Assembly (NCBI GenBank): GCA_943369665.1 | Contig: CALRNX020000001.1 | Coordinates: 310,001-374,000, forward strand | Origin: UKL13-3 sp943369665 | GTDB lineage: Bacteria > Bacteroidota > Bacteroidia > UKL13-3 | DNA: 64,000 bases | Reading direction: 5' to 3' | Shown here: one piece after another, positions 23,964-31,989 of the stretch | How the letters are laid out: each line of letters starts with the position of its first letter | Position numbering within the stretch: position 1 is the stretch's first letter | Notes under the pieces: generated by a model | Databases searched by the model: none | Told to the model about the DNA's origin: nothing | What the model saw: the letters and a program-made list of their open reading frames with translations, nothing else | Made by a program: the position numbers and the translations under genes

Positions 23964-24698
23964 ATGCGAAAAAAACTATTATACGTAACCACTTTGACCT
24001 TTATCTTTTATTTAGTATCATCCTGTAACTTCGATTCCGGAATTACAGATGAAAGTAGATACCCTAATAGGCATGTGATGACAAAGACTGAACAAGATTT
24101 GTTAACCCCCGCTCAAGTCTTGCAAGAATTTATTGCAGGGAATGAGCGATTTAAAAAAGGAGATATCACACAACGTGAACATTCAGAAGAAATCAGAAAA
24201 GCGGCAACTGGCGGGCAATTTCCTAAGGCAATGGTTTTAAGCTGCTTGGATAGCAGAGTGTCTGTTGAAGATGTTTTTGATCAAGGCATAGGTGATGTTT
24301 TTGTTGGACGAGTTGCTGGAAATTTTGTTAATACCGACCTTTTAGGAAGTATGGAATTCGCTTGCAAGGTGGCAGGTGCGAAACTAATTTTAGTAATGGG
24401 ACATCAACATTGCGGTGCCGTTAAAGGAGCTATTGATGATGTGCATCTTGGCCATATTACTTCTATGTTGACAAACATAAAACCTGCAGTTTCCATGAGC
24501 CAAAGTTTTACTGGCAATAAATCCTCTAATAACGAAGCGTTTGTTAAATTAGTGGCGCAAAATAATATCAGGCATGCCCTACATCAAATAAGAACAAAAA
24601 GTGACATTTTGAGAACGATGGAAGAAAATGGGGAAATAAAAATAATTGGCGCATTCTACACATTAAGAACCGGAGAACTAGAATTTATTGATAACTAA
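23964..24698 (+). CDS. Beta-carbonic anhydrase, lipoprotein
   Basis: 244 residues. The N-terminus is a lipoprotein signal with lipobox LVSSC (C21), placing the enzyme in the periplasm or outer membrane. Catalytic set: Zn ligands C94, H147, C150 (CLDSRVS; MGHQHCGAVKG) and the D96-R98 dyad. It interconverts CO2 and bicarbonate. The upstream 247-base gap holds overlapping short inverted repeats (AACCTG...CAGGTT near 23845-23872). It is 46 bases before an SbtA-like transporter, so the two probably work as a pair: outside CO2 to bicarbonate, then import. Confidence 0.95.
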   Translation: MRKKLLYVTTLTFIFYLVSSCNFDSGITDESRYPNRHVMTKTEQDLLTPAQVLQEFIAGNERFKKGDITQREHSEEIRKAATGGQFPKAMVLSCLDSRVSVEDVFDQGIGDVFVGRVAGNFVNTDLLGSMEFACKVAGAKLILVMGHQHCGAVKGAIDDVHLGHITSMLTNIKPAVSMSQSFTGNKSSNNEAFVKLVAQNNIRHALHQIRTKSDILRTMEENGEIKIIGAFYTLRTGELEFIDN

Positions 24699-24744
24699 TG
24701 ATCAAGCCGTAATATCAACCATTTTATAACAATCATAAAAAAAT

Positions 24745-25710
24745 ATGAATTTAAACTTACTCATAGATAACCTAACCAATCCCGCATTACTGTTTTTTGT
24801 ACTTGGTATTATAGCCGTTTATTTAAAAAGCGACTTGGAGATCCCTCCTAACTCTTCTAAGTTTATTTCTCTATACTTGTTATTCTCCATTGGATTTAAG
24901 GGAGGACAAGAATTATCACATGAAACTTTTACTGCCGAGATCGGCTGGTCAATGCTTTTTGGTTTAAGCATCTCGTTGCTGATACCGATATATACCTTTT
25001 TTATACTAAAACGAAAATTAAATATTTTTGATGCCGGTGCAATAGCAGCAGCTTATGGCTCAGTGAGTGCGGTTACGTTTGTTACCGCAGTGTCTTATTT
25101 AGAGGCTCAGCAGTTGAGTATTCACGGACATATGGTAGCAATAATGGCTTTAATGGAATCACCAGCCATAATTATAGGATTGGTTTTAATCTCTATTTTT
25201 AGCAAAGAAGAGAACTCTTCTAAAATGGAAATTCGATCTGTATTAAAACATTCACTAACCAATGGCAGTGTCTTATTAATTCTAGGAAGTTTAGTGATAG
25301 GTTTTATGGCTAATGCCAAACATGCTGAGGGAATTAAGCCATTTACCAATGACTTGTTTAAAGGATTTCTTGCTATTTTTCTCCTAGACATGGGGATTAC
25401 AAGTGGTAAAAAACTAAAAGCATTCTTTTCGTTTGGACTATTCCCATTCATTTTTGCAATACTCATCCCACTTCTCAATGGAAGTTTATTTGCCATATTA
25501 AGTTCATTTGTTACTTCGGACATAACTAACAGATTTATGTTTGCAGTATTGGCTGCAAGTGCCTCTTATATAGCAGTACCAGCAGCAATGAAAATATCAG
25601 TTCCAAAAGCGAATCCCGGACTTTATTTACCAATGGCACTGGCAATAACCTTCCCAATCAATATTACCCTTGGTATGCCTCTTTATTTATTGATTGTTGG
25701 AAATACTTGA
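24745..25710 (+). CDS. SbtA-like sodium-dependent bicarbonate transporter
   Basis: 321-residue membrane protein of the DUF897/SbtA family with about ten helices in two repeats. Recognisable: LFSIGFKGGQELSHE, AIAAAYGSVSAVTFVTA, HMVAIMALMESPAIIIGL and AVLAASASYIAVPAAMK. SbtA imports bicarbonate with Na+ in cyanobacteria; homologues beside carbonic anhydrase occur in marine Bacteroidota. No SbtB-type PII regulator is adjacent. It completes the CA-transporter pair and is followed by a decayed region. Confidence 0.9.
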   Translation: MNLNLLIDNLTNPALLFFVLGIIAVYLKSDLEIPPNSSKFISLYLLFSIGFKGGQELSHETFTAEIGWSMLFGLSISLLIPIYTFFILKRKLNIFDAGAIAAAYGSVSAVTFVTAVSYLEAQQLSIHGHMVAIMALMESPAIIIGLVLISIFSKEENSSKMEIRSVLKHSLTNGSVLLILGSLVIGFMANAKHAEGIKPFTNDLFKGFLAIFLLDMGITSGKKLKAFFSFGLFPFIFAILIPLLNGSLFAILSSFVTSDITNRFMFAVLAASASYIAVPAAMKISVPKANPGLYLPMALAITFPINITLGMPLYLLIVGNT

Positions 25711-26050
25711 TAAGTTAAGCCAGCCGCGATGTCATTTACATGGTCATTGATAAAAGGTCAAAAATCTGGAAAATTCATACGCACTCGGTAAAACTCTCTG
25801 CAAAATTGCAAGAGATACGTAAAAACTTTAAAGGACACCAAAAAGGTTCATGAGTGAGGAACAAGCAAAAGATCGTTATAACGAATGCACCCTAAAGCAT
25901 AATGAAGAAAAAAATCCTGTTGAGCCGATTTTGGTATAATCCCAAATTAAGTATCGACCAATATTGTAAATACCGTATTTCTAAAAGTCTAGCATTCGAA
26001 ACAATAAAAAAAGTGGCATTCCGGAGCTAAACTCTGTTATGCCAATTTGA
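25711..26050. other. Gene-free, apparently decayed region
   Basis: 340 bases without a convincing gene. Short in-frame stretches such as MSEEQAKDRYNECTLKHNEE (from 25848) and a Lys-rich run from about 25901 are interrupted by stops, which suggests remnants of a lost gene. A stem TGGCAT/ATGCCA (26014-26019 with 26039-26044) lies just before the tRNA-derived fragment. No family could be recognised. Confidence 0.5.
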
Positions 26051-26091
26051 TAGCGGGAAGCAGTCCCAAGGCTTCGGGACGAACTACCGAC
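26051..26091 (-). pseudogene. 3' fragment of a tRNA-Met copy with inserted palindrome
   Basis: On the minus strand the fragment matches the 3' end of the neighbouring tRNA-Met gene: GTCGGTAGTTCG, then 17 bases that begin TCCCGAAG, then TGCTTCCCGCTA. Compared with the intact gene, 23 of 24 flanking bases agree, and four T-loop bases (ATTC) are replaced by the palindromic repeat. Confidence 0.8.
26063..26080. repeat. Dispersed palindrome, copy 2
   Basis: GTCCCAAGGCTTCGGGAC, an imperfect 18-bp palindrome inside the T-loop region of the tRNA 3' fragment. Confidence 0.75.
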
Positions 26092-26101
26092 AATTTTTTT
26101 C

Positions 26102-26131
26102 AAAAAAAAAAGCTTCGAAATCGAAGCCTTT
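26102..26131 (-). terminator. Terminator of tRNA-Met
   Basis: On the minus strand AAAGGCTTCGA and TCGAAGCTTTT form an 11-bp stem (one G-U pair) with a TT loop and a long T run, starting five bases after the tRNA 3' end. Confidence 0.85.
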
Positions 26132-26135
26132 AGTG

Positions 26136-26209
26136 TAGCGGGAAGCAGAATCGAACTGCCGACCTTAGGGTTATGAATCCTACGCTCTAACCATCTGAGC
26201 TATCCCGCC
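26136..26209 (-). tRNA. tRNA-Met (CAT)
   Basis: 74 bases on the minus strand, no encoded CCA. Acceptor GGCGGGA pairs with TCCCGCT (G-U at 1-72), discriminator A. D arm GCTC/GAGC; anticodon loop TTCATAA (anticodon CAT); T arm GGCAG-TTCGATT-CTGCT. The anticodon stem closes with an A-C mismatch next to the loop. The lack of a GGG/CCC anticodon stem and of a 1-72 mismatch argues against the initiator; elongator Met is most likely, Ile(CAU) not excluded. The gene is flanked on both sides by pieces of a second tRNA copy. Confidence 0.93.
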
Positions 26210-26222
26210 ATATATTATTAAT

Positions 26223-26268
26223 ATCCTACGCACTAACCTCCCGAAACTTCGGGATGGGCTATCCCGCC
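26223..26268 (-). pseudogene. 5' fragment of a tRNA-Met copy with inserted palindrome
   Basis: On the minus strand: GGCGGGATAGCCCA, then TCCCGAAGTTTCGGGA, then GGTTAGTGCGTAGGAT. Against the intact tRNA, 28 of 30 flanking bases agree and the D-loop triplet GAT is replaced by the 16-bp palindrome. The match ends at the anticodon stem, where the intact gene region begins. Confidence 0.8.
26239..26254. repeat. Dispersed palindrome, copy 3
   Basis: TCCCGAAACTTCGGGA, perfect 7-bp arms around AC, inside the D-loop of the tRNA 5' fragment. Confidence 0.85.
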
Positions 26269-26442
26269 ATTTGTTGAATGGGGTGCAAAAATAAGAATAG
26301 TTTTTATTTAACATACTAAACTTTCACTTTTTTCACGTTATTCTCTTTAGTTACTGAGAATGAAAGAGAAAAACAAATCGTACAATTTTATAGATACCGT
26401 AAACGTATTGTGTATAATTATGCACAGTTTATGCACATTTCA

Positions 26443-26450
26443 TATATTTG
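26443..26450 (+). promoter_or_regulatory. -7 box of the lysozyme gene
   Basis: TATATTTG, exact TAnnTTTG, 36 bases before the ATG at 26486. No good -33 TTG. It makes the longer in-frame start at 26360 unlikely. Confidence 0.5.
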
Positions 26451-26485
26451 CTTTTGTTATATTGCGATCGTTAATCCGAATAAGA

Positions 26486-27262
26486 ATGGTAAAACTTAAA
26501 AACATAGCCTTTGTTTCCCTGAGCACAGTTGCGGTTGCCGGGGTTTCATTACTTATTTCAGCCTCTGTAACTGGAAATGATTCGAATATTCACATCAGTT
26601 CATCTCCATCCTATCCGTCATTTGGTGTGGAAATCCCCGGTGATTATAATGTTCATGGAATAGACGTTTCGCGCCACCAGGGCAATATCGATTGGGAAGC
26701 TGTAAGCAAAATGAATAAGAACGAAGTCTCGGTTGATTTTGCCTTTATCAAGGCTTCCGAAGGCCGGACCGTGGTTGATGAATATTTTAAGGATAACTGG
26801 AAAGAAGTAAAAAATGCGGGTATTATGCGCGGTGCTTATCATTTTTACCGCACCCATCTTACCCCGCAGGAACAAATGAATTTGTTTATCAAACAGGTTC
26901 CCAAACTGGAAAAAGGTGATTTGCCACCCGTATTGGATGTGGAAATAAAAGGAAGTATATCCCCTGCCCTCATGCGCAAAAATATCAAAACATGGCTTGT
27001 GCTGGCAGAAAGACATTATGGTGTAAAACCGATCATTTATACGAGCTGGCATTTCTTCAACACTTATTTGAATACCCCTGAGTTAAGAAAATATCCTTTG
27101 TGGATTGCTCATTACAAAACAACTGACCTTAACCAAAAAACTTCGAACTGGCTCATCTGGCAACACACCGATAAAGCCAAAGTAAACGGGATCCGTGGTG
27201 GAGTTGACTTCAATGTATTCAAAGGAAACGAAACAGACTTAAAAGAGTTGTGTAAACGGTAA
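26486..27262 (+). CDS. GH25 lysozyme-like muramidase, secreted
   Basis: 258 residues starting MVKLKNIAFVSLSTVAVAGV, a signal peptide or N-terminal anchor. Then the GH25 barrel: HGIDVSRHQGNIDWEAV (catalytic Asp), FAFIKASEG, MRGAYHFYR, PPVLDVEIKG (catalytic Glu) and the closing WQHTDKAKVNGIRGGVDFNV. It cleaves peptidoglycan between MurNAc and GlcNAc; likely envelope remodelling or competition. Start chosen from the signal peptide and the upstream -7 box. Monocistronic with a terminator 20 bases downstream. Confidence 0.93.
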   Translation: MVKLKNIAFVSLSTVAVAGVSLLISASVTGNDSNIHISSSPSYPSFGVEIPGDYNVHGIDVSRHQGNIDWEAVSKMNKNEVSVDFAFIKASEGRTVVDEYFKDNWKEVKNAGIMRGAYHFYRTHLTPQEQMNLFIKQVPKLEKGDLPPVLDVEIKGSISPALMRKNIKTWLVLAERHYGVKPIIYTSWHFFNTYLNTPELRKYPLWIAHYKTTDLNQKTSNWLIWQHTDKAKVNGIRGGVDFNVFKGNETDLKELCKR

Positions 27263-27281
27263 AAACAGATTGATTATTCCT

Positions 27282-27311
27282 AAAAAGTTGGACTTTATGT
27301 TCAACTTTTTT
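27282..27311 (+). terminator. Terminator of the lysozyme gene
   Basis: AAAAAGTTG (27282-27290) pairs with CAACTTTTT (27302-27310), followed by a T run. Confidence 0.75.
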
Positions 27312-27330
27312 TATGCCTATTTTATACAGA

Positions 27331-27360
27331 AAGCCGTTTTACATTGCTGCAAAACGGCTT
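27331..27360 (-). terminator. Terminator of the lipoprotein/TlpA-like pair
   Basis: AAGCCGTTTT and AAAACGGCTT, 10-bp arms with a 10-base loop, directly downstream (minus strand) of the 132-residue lipoprotein gene. The T run is modest. Confidence 0.65.
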
Positions 27361-27364
27361 AATA

Positions 27365-27763
27365 CTATTTCTTTTGACGCCATTGTTCCAGGGAAATTCT
27401 GTCACCGGAATAAACATCTTCGATCGTAAGTTCTTTGGTTAAAGGGTTTATGTAAAAATGATAAAACGTTTCAAACCTCAACTCTCCATTATAACCTATA
27501 CGTAAATGATAATCAGATTCATCACCATCCGGTTTATCGATCAAAATAGAAAGGTGATCTTGGTGATTTGATACAGAGTCTATAAATCGACTCTTCTCTT
27601 TTACCTCATCTATGGAAAAAACTGTTCTTGTTAAATAATCTTCGGATAACGTATCCGACAACCGAACTTGTTTACCGGATACATTGGTATTGATTGACTT
27701 ATCATTGCCGCTTTGCCCACATGATATAGCCGCTAAAACCAACCCGATACAATACAGTCTCAT
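27365..27763 (-). CDS. Hypothetical lipoprotein
   Basis: 132 residues; signal peptide with lipobox LAAISC gives Cys15 as the mature N-terminus, so a membrane-attached periplasmic or outer-membrane protein. The mature part is acidic and polar with beta-type segments (LRIGYNGELRFETFYHFYIN). I do not recognise a domain. It follows the TlpA-like lipoprotein gene after ten bases on the same strand and is probably co-expressed; a terminator hairpin follows. Confidence 0.75.
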   Translation of the reverse strand: MRLYCIGLVLAAISCGQSGNDKSINTNVSGKQVRLSDTLSEDYLTRTVFSIDEVKEKSRFIDSVSNHQDHLSILIDKPDGDESDYHLRIGYNGELRFETFYHFYINPLTKELTIEDVYSGDRISLEQWRQKK

Positions 27764-27773
27764 TTGGTATTCA

Positions 27774-28898
27774 CTAAGGCATCAACTCTGCCAGCTTTTG
27801 CTCAAGCTCTTTTCCCCTCAAATTCTTTGCTATGATTTTGCCTTCTTTATCCAATAAAACAGTGAATGGAATTGATTCAATATTGTACAACGGAACAACA
27901 GATGCGTTCCATTTTTTCAGATCGCTTACATGGTTCCACAATAGTTTATCATCGTTAATGGCTTTTATCCATGCATCTTTGTTATCATCCAATGATACAC
28001 TGAACACTTCAAAGCCTTTTGTTTTAAAACGATTATACATGCGCACCACGTTTGGATTTTCCATCCTGCATGGCTTGCACCAGCTTGCCCAAAAATCAAC
28101 CAATACATATTTACCGCGTAACGATGAAAGGGCTATTGATTTTCCAAACGGATCAGCCAATACAATATCCGGGGCGGTTTCGCCAATCGCAGTTCTGCGC
28201 AATGTTTCCACTCGTTGATGGTGTTCGCGTGCATATTTCGAATTGCTGAACGTACTATAAAACTGTTTGTCTACTTTATCAAAAAATGGAAAATCCGCTT
28301 CAGCAGTTAAAAAATTGGTTGCAAAATAGGCGGTTATATTGGGTGTTCCACTGAAAATATACCCTTGAATATCAGTAGCGCGGCTGGCCATGATGCTATC
28401 ATATTCTGACCGGATTTTTTCCTGCATGGCTGCAGATGGAACGGTGGTATTGTATTGCGCGTATTTGGCTTCCAATTGGCGAAGTGCTTGCATATACTTA
28501 TTATTCACTTCCAATAATTTACGCAACTGTTCCGTATCATCCGATCCTTTCACCCCATATTGGTCAGGTGTATTGGCGTCAATGCTTAAGAACATATCCG
28601 AAACCGAATCAACGACAAGCAATACGGCTCCTTTAGGAAAATTAATAATGGCAAAGGTTTTTTCGCCAACGTTCCCTTTCAGTTCAAATGAACCATCTTT
28701 TTCGATGGCTGCTGTATCCAGCAAAATCAACCCTTTGGGGGTAAGTTCGTTGATGATAATGGACTTTTCGGTGCTGTTTGTAATTTTACCTTTAATGGTA
28801 AAACCTCCTTTGGTGGCAGCATCGCTTCCACATGATACCAAAACCAATGTTGCAATGATGGCAACAAATGAAACGCTGATGTTTTTTATTTTTTTCAT
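27774..28898 (-). CDS. DUF4369-thioredoxin-like (TlpA/ResA-type) lipoprotein
   Basis: 374 residues. Lipoprotein signal with lipobox LVLVSC (Cys23). Residues about 30-130 form a DUF4369-type beta domain (FTIKGKITNS..., DGSFELKGN), a helical linker follows, then a thioredoxin-like domain from about 240 with the redox motif FWASWCKPCRMENP and cis-Pro region IESIPFTVLLDKEG. It reduces periplasmic disulfides, typically in cytochrome c maturation or nutrient uptake loci. It has a normal layout for Bacteroidota and forms a pair with the small lipoprotein gene downstream. Confidence 0.93.
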   Translation of the reverse strand: MKKIKNISVSFVAIIATLVLVSCGSDAATKGGFTIKGKITNSTEKSIIINELTPKGLILLDTAAIEKDGSFELKGNVGEKTFAIINFPKGAVLLVVDSVSDMFLSIDANTPDQYGVKGSDDTEQLRKLLEVNNKYMQALRQLEAKYAQYNTTVPSAAMQEKIRSEYDSIMASRATDIQGYIFSGTPNITAYFATNFLTAEADFPFFDKVDKQFYSTFSNSKYAREHHQRVETLRRTAIGETAPDIVLADPFGKSIALSSLRGKYVLVDFWASWCKPCRMENPNVVRMYNRFKTKGFEVFSVSLDDNKDAWIKAINDDKLLWNHVSDLKKWNASVVPLYNIESIPFTVLLDKEGKIIAKNLRGKELEQKLAELMP

Positions 28899-28924
28899 TC
28901 TGTATTTTGCTGTTGGCTATTGGC

Positions 28925-28940
28925 TCCCGAAGTTTCGGGA
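28925..28940. repeat. Dispersed palindrome, copy 4
   Basis: TCCCGAAGTTTCGGGA, arms of 7 bp around GT, in the 199-base gap between gatB and the TlpA-like gene. The same gap has a GCAGATT-type repeat (28976-29000) and a second palindrome at 29023. Confidence 0.85.
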
Positions 28941-29022
28941 TAACCTTTAGCGTTTTGTCGTTTGTTATTCTTTTTGCCGCAGATTGCGCAGATTACATTT
29001 ATTTGAAATGCCTGGTTATTTC

Positions 29023-29040
29023 GACCGATAGCTATCGGAC
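29023..29040. repeat. Palindrome of a second type
   Basis: GACCGATAGCTATCGGAC: 14 central bases CCGATAGCTATCGG are perfectly palindromic; the outer GA/AC pairs have one mismatch. A half-like word (GGCTATCGGAC) also occurs at 58643. Confidence 0.6.
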
Positions 29041-29097
29041 TACGCTCAATCACCTAAATATATTGCCTACCGCCTACTTTCCTATTGCTTACTTCTT

Positions 29098-30555
29098 CTA
29101 ACTCTTATCCAACGTTTCCTGTAATAATTTGTTTGCTACTTTAGGATCGGCTTTGCCTTTACTGAACTTCATGACTTCACCCATAAACAATCCCACCAAA
29201 GAAGTTTTACCTGCTTTATACTCGATCACTTTTTCAGGGTATTTGGCAATGGCTTCGTTGATCCATTTTTGCAATTCACCGCTATCACTTTGTTGAATAA
29301 GGTTCAATGATTCGGCTATTGCCAATACAGGCTTACCGGGCTCCGCGATCATTGCCGGAAATACCTTTTGTGAAGCTGCCGAATTGGAAATTTTTCCTTC
29401 ATCTACCAGTTGTATCACCTCTGCAATTTTAGCCGCAGGTAACACAAATTTTGAAATATCGGTTGCCTGTTCATTAAGGTATCCTCTTACATGCACCATT
29501 AACCAGTTGGCTGCCGATTTATAGTTTTGGGTATGGGCTAAAATCGATTCAAAATATTGGGCGGTTTCCTTGTTATCGGTCAACACATTGGCGTCATACT
29601 CGTTCAAACCAAACTCTTTGGTGAACTTGGCATACAACTCTTTGGGAAGTGCCGGCATTTGCGATTTTACATCATCAATGAGGGACTGTGTTATATGCAA
29701 TGGTGGAAGATCCGGTTCCGGAAAATAACGGTAATCACTTGCCCCTTCTTTGGTACGCATCACGATCGTTTCTCCTTTCAACGCATTGAATGTGCGTGTT
29801 TCCTGGTATATTTTTTCACCCCTTTCGATGGCTTCGATCTGGCGTTTGATCTCATGATCAATTGCCCGCTGCACGTTGCTGATCGAGTTCATGTTTTTCA
29901 CTTCCACCTTTACCCCAAACTCCTTCGCTCCTTTTAACCTCACCGAAACATTGGCATCGCAACGCATGCTGCCTTCTTCCATGTTCCCATCACAAATATC
30001 AAGGTACCTTACCAGTTTCCTGATCTCGGTTAAATATTGGTAAGCCTCTTCTCCACTCCTGATATCGGGCTCCGAAACCATTTCCACCAAAGGAACCCCG
30101 GCCCTGTTATAATCCAGCAATGTATCATTCAGATCCTGGTCGTGCATGCTTTTTCCGGTATCCTCTTCCATGTGAATGCGCGTAATACCGATGCGTTTTT
30201 CACTGCCGTCTTTCAGCTTAATATCAATATGGCCTCCCGCACAAATAGGAGTAGTATCCTGTGATATTTGGTAGCCTTTGGGCAAATCGGCATAAAAGTA
30301 ATTTTTGCGGGCGTAATAGTTAAACTCAGCAATATGACAATCGCAGGCAACTCCTAATTTCACTGCGTATTTTACCGCCTCTTTATTGTGCACAGGCAAT
30401 GTACCCGGATGCCCGAGGCTTACAGCACTCACCAGCGTATTGGGCAAAGCACCATATTCGTTTGCATCGTTGCTATATGCTTTGCTTTTGGTAAGCATTT
30501 GTGCATGCACTTCCAAACCAATAACCGGCTCGTATTTATTATAATCTATTTCCAT
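29098..30555 (-). CDS. gatB: Asp-tRNA(Asn)/Glu-tRNA(Gln) amidotransferase subunit B
   Basis: 485 residues. GatB amidates mischarged Glu-tRNA(Gln)/Asp-tRNA(Asn) using ammonia from GatA. Motifs: YEPVIGLEVHAQMLTKSKAY at the N-terminus, LGHPGTLPVHNKEAV, RIHMEEDTGKSMHD, LLDYNRAGVPLVEMVSEPDI and the C-terminal tRNA-binding YqeY-like tail (LVGLFMGEVMKFSKGKADPK). gatA and gatC are not adjacent, which is normal. A promoter (TTG-N20-TAAATTCG) lies 13-43 bases upstream. Confidence 0.98.
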   Translation of the reverse strand: MEIDYNKYEPVIGLEVHAQMLTKSKAYSNDANEYGALPNTLVSAVSLGHPGTLPVHNKEAVKYAVKLGVACDCHIAEFNYYARKNYFYADLPKGYQISQDTTPICAGGHIDIKLKDGSEKRIGITRIHMEEDTGKSMHDQDLNDTLLDYNRAGVPLVEMVSEPDIRSGEEAYQYLTEIRKLVRYLDICDGNMEEGSMRCDANVSVRLKGAKEFGVKVEVKNMNSISNVQRAIDHEIKRQIEAIERGEKIYQETRTFNALKGETIVMRTKEGASDYRYFPEPDLPPLHITQSLIDDVKSQMPALPKELYAKFTKEFGLNEYDANVLTDNKETAQYFESILAHTQNYKSAANWLMVHVRGYLNEQATDISKFVLPAAKIAEVIQLVDEGKISNSAASQKVFPAMIAEPGKPVLAIAESLNLIQQSDSGELQKWINEAIAKYPEKVIEYKAGKTSLVGLFMGEVMKFSKGKADPKVANKLLQETLDKS

Positions 30556-30567
30556 AAAACAAAGGGC

Positions 30568-30598
30568 CGAATTTACATGGATTCGCCCGTATGAACAA
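30568..30598 (-). promoter_or_regulatory. Promoter of gatB
   Basis: On the minus strand TTG (30598-30596), 20 bases, then TAAATTCG (30575-30568), one mismatch to TAnnTTTG. The start codon follows 13 bases later, giving a very short leader. Confidence 0.55.
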
Positions 30599-30639
30599 TT
30601 TTTTCTGAAACTAGGAGTTTAATTCTTATTTTGGAAGCA

Positions 30640-31875
30640 ATGAAACAATTTACCCGACTGCTATTCATCTGTTTACCTTTTTTGGGAATAGCCCAAAACC
30701 TTGTTCCAAACGGCCATTTCACCGAAAATGATTATGGACGTGTACGCAATTGGTTGCAGCCGGTTGACGATTATTATCATTATGAAGTTTTGGTAGACAA
30801 TACCGACTCTATGATTTCCTATAATGCCGTCAATGGAATTTGTTTGCTGCAACCTGAAAAGAGTGAATTTTTGGTGGTAGAACTCAAGCACCCTCTTGTA
30901 AAAGGCAAACGCTATTGCGCCAGCCTGGATATTGCCGGCAGCTCCACCTTTATCGGAAAACCCAGCCAGGTAGGCAGTATTGATATGGCCTTTAGTGATA
31001 CAGTAATTGAAGTATGGAAACGCAGGTTCTTGTACCTGTCACCGAAATTACGATTTGATTGCGTGGACCAAAAGGGAACCATTTACCAACCTGCTTCCCT
31101 TCAATTTGAAGCAGACGGAACCGAACGTTTTTTGATCATTGGTAAATTCCATTCATTGGAAACCAGCAATACGTTTGAGGATCGAAAAACGGCCATTTAC
31201 CGCGAACAATATTATGCGGCCGACTCTATCAAAAAATATTATATCAGTGTTATGCCAAAGCTGGATCCGGTTTACCCGGAGCGGAAAGTGAAACGTGAGA
31301 TCAAAAAACTAAAAGACTCATTGGATAAAATTGAAGAAGCCAAGATCAATGCCTTACATGAAAATGCCGTGTACTACCAGCAAAAAATAGTTGCCTTAAA
31401 AAATGGTGACGACAGTTTGTTTAAACAATACCATGTGCGATTATACTTAGACAATATTTGCATCACACCCATTATTGAAAACAATGAATGTGTGTGTGAA
31501 GAAACCACAGAACAATCATTTAGTGTTGGCCAAACCTATAGGCTGAACAATATCCAGTTTGACCTGGATAAAAGCACTTTTAAACCGGAGTCGTATGGCG
31601 AAATGGACAATTTGTATGCCATCTTAGTACAACATCCCAAGATGGAAATCCAGCTCAATGGCCATACCGATAGTTTGAACACCGAAAAATACAACCTGGA
31701 TCTCTCCAACCGAAGGGCAAAAGCCGTGTATGATTATTTAATTCAAAAAGGGATCTCGGCCAAACGTTTAAAATGGAAAGGTTTTGGGGAGGCTATTCCC
31801 CTCACGGAAAACACAACAGAAGCGGGTCGTGCCATCAACCGAAGGGTTGAATTTTTGATCACAAAAAACGACTAA
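30640..31875 (+). CDS. OmpA-family outer-membrane protein
   Basis: 411 residues. ATG at 30640 opens a signal peptide (MKQFTRLLFICLPFLGIAQN, cut after AQ). The first ~270 residues are a beta-rich extracellular or periplasmic domain of unknown type with a short Lys/Glu coiled stretch (REIKKLKDSLDKIEEAK). The C-terminal 120 residues are an OmpA/MotB peptidoglycan-binding domain: NNIQFDLDKSTFKPESYGEM, LNGHTDSLNTEKYNLDLSNR and GRAINRRVEFLI. It tethers the envelope to peptidoglycan. Divergent from gatB. Confidence 0.92.
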   Translation: MKQFTRLLFICLPFLGIAQNLVPNGHFTENDYGRVRNWLQPVDDYYHYEVLVDNTDSMISYNAVNGICLLQPEKSEFLVVELKHPLVKGKRYCASLDIAGSSTFIGKPSQVGSIDMAFSDTVIEVWKRRFLYLSPKLRFDCVDQKGTIYQPASLQFEADGTERFLIIGKFHSLETSNTFEDRKTAIYREQYYAADSIKKYYISVMPKLDPVYPERKVKREIKKLKDSLDKIEEAKINALHENAVYYQQKIVALKNGDDSLFKQYHVRLYLDNICITPIIENNECVCEETTEQSFSVGQTYRLNNIQFDLDKSTFKPESYGEMDNLYAILVQHPKMEIQLNGHTDSLNTEKYNLDLSNRRAKAVYDYLIQKGISAKRLKWKGFGEAIPLTENTTEAGRAINRRVEFLITKND

Positions 31876-31915
31876 ACAGAATTAGTTAATTTGTTATATT
31901 TGATCGTAACAAAAC

Positions 31916-31979
31916 CATCAACTATAATCCATGAATCATTAACTATGATCTATGAACCGTGAACTATGAACCATTAACT
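31916..31979 (+). repeat. Imperfect tandem repeat of ~10-base words
   Basis: Words related to ATGAACCATTAACT recur about six times (for example ATGAATCATTAACT, ATGAACCGTGAACT, ATGAACCATTAACT). The tract lies between the OmpA gene and the DUF962 gene, downstream of a TATATTTG box at 31895-31902, so it may form part of the leader of the latter. Confidence 0.65.
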
Positions 31980-31989
31980 CAAAACTAAA

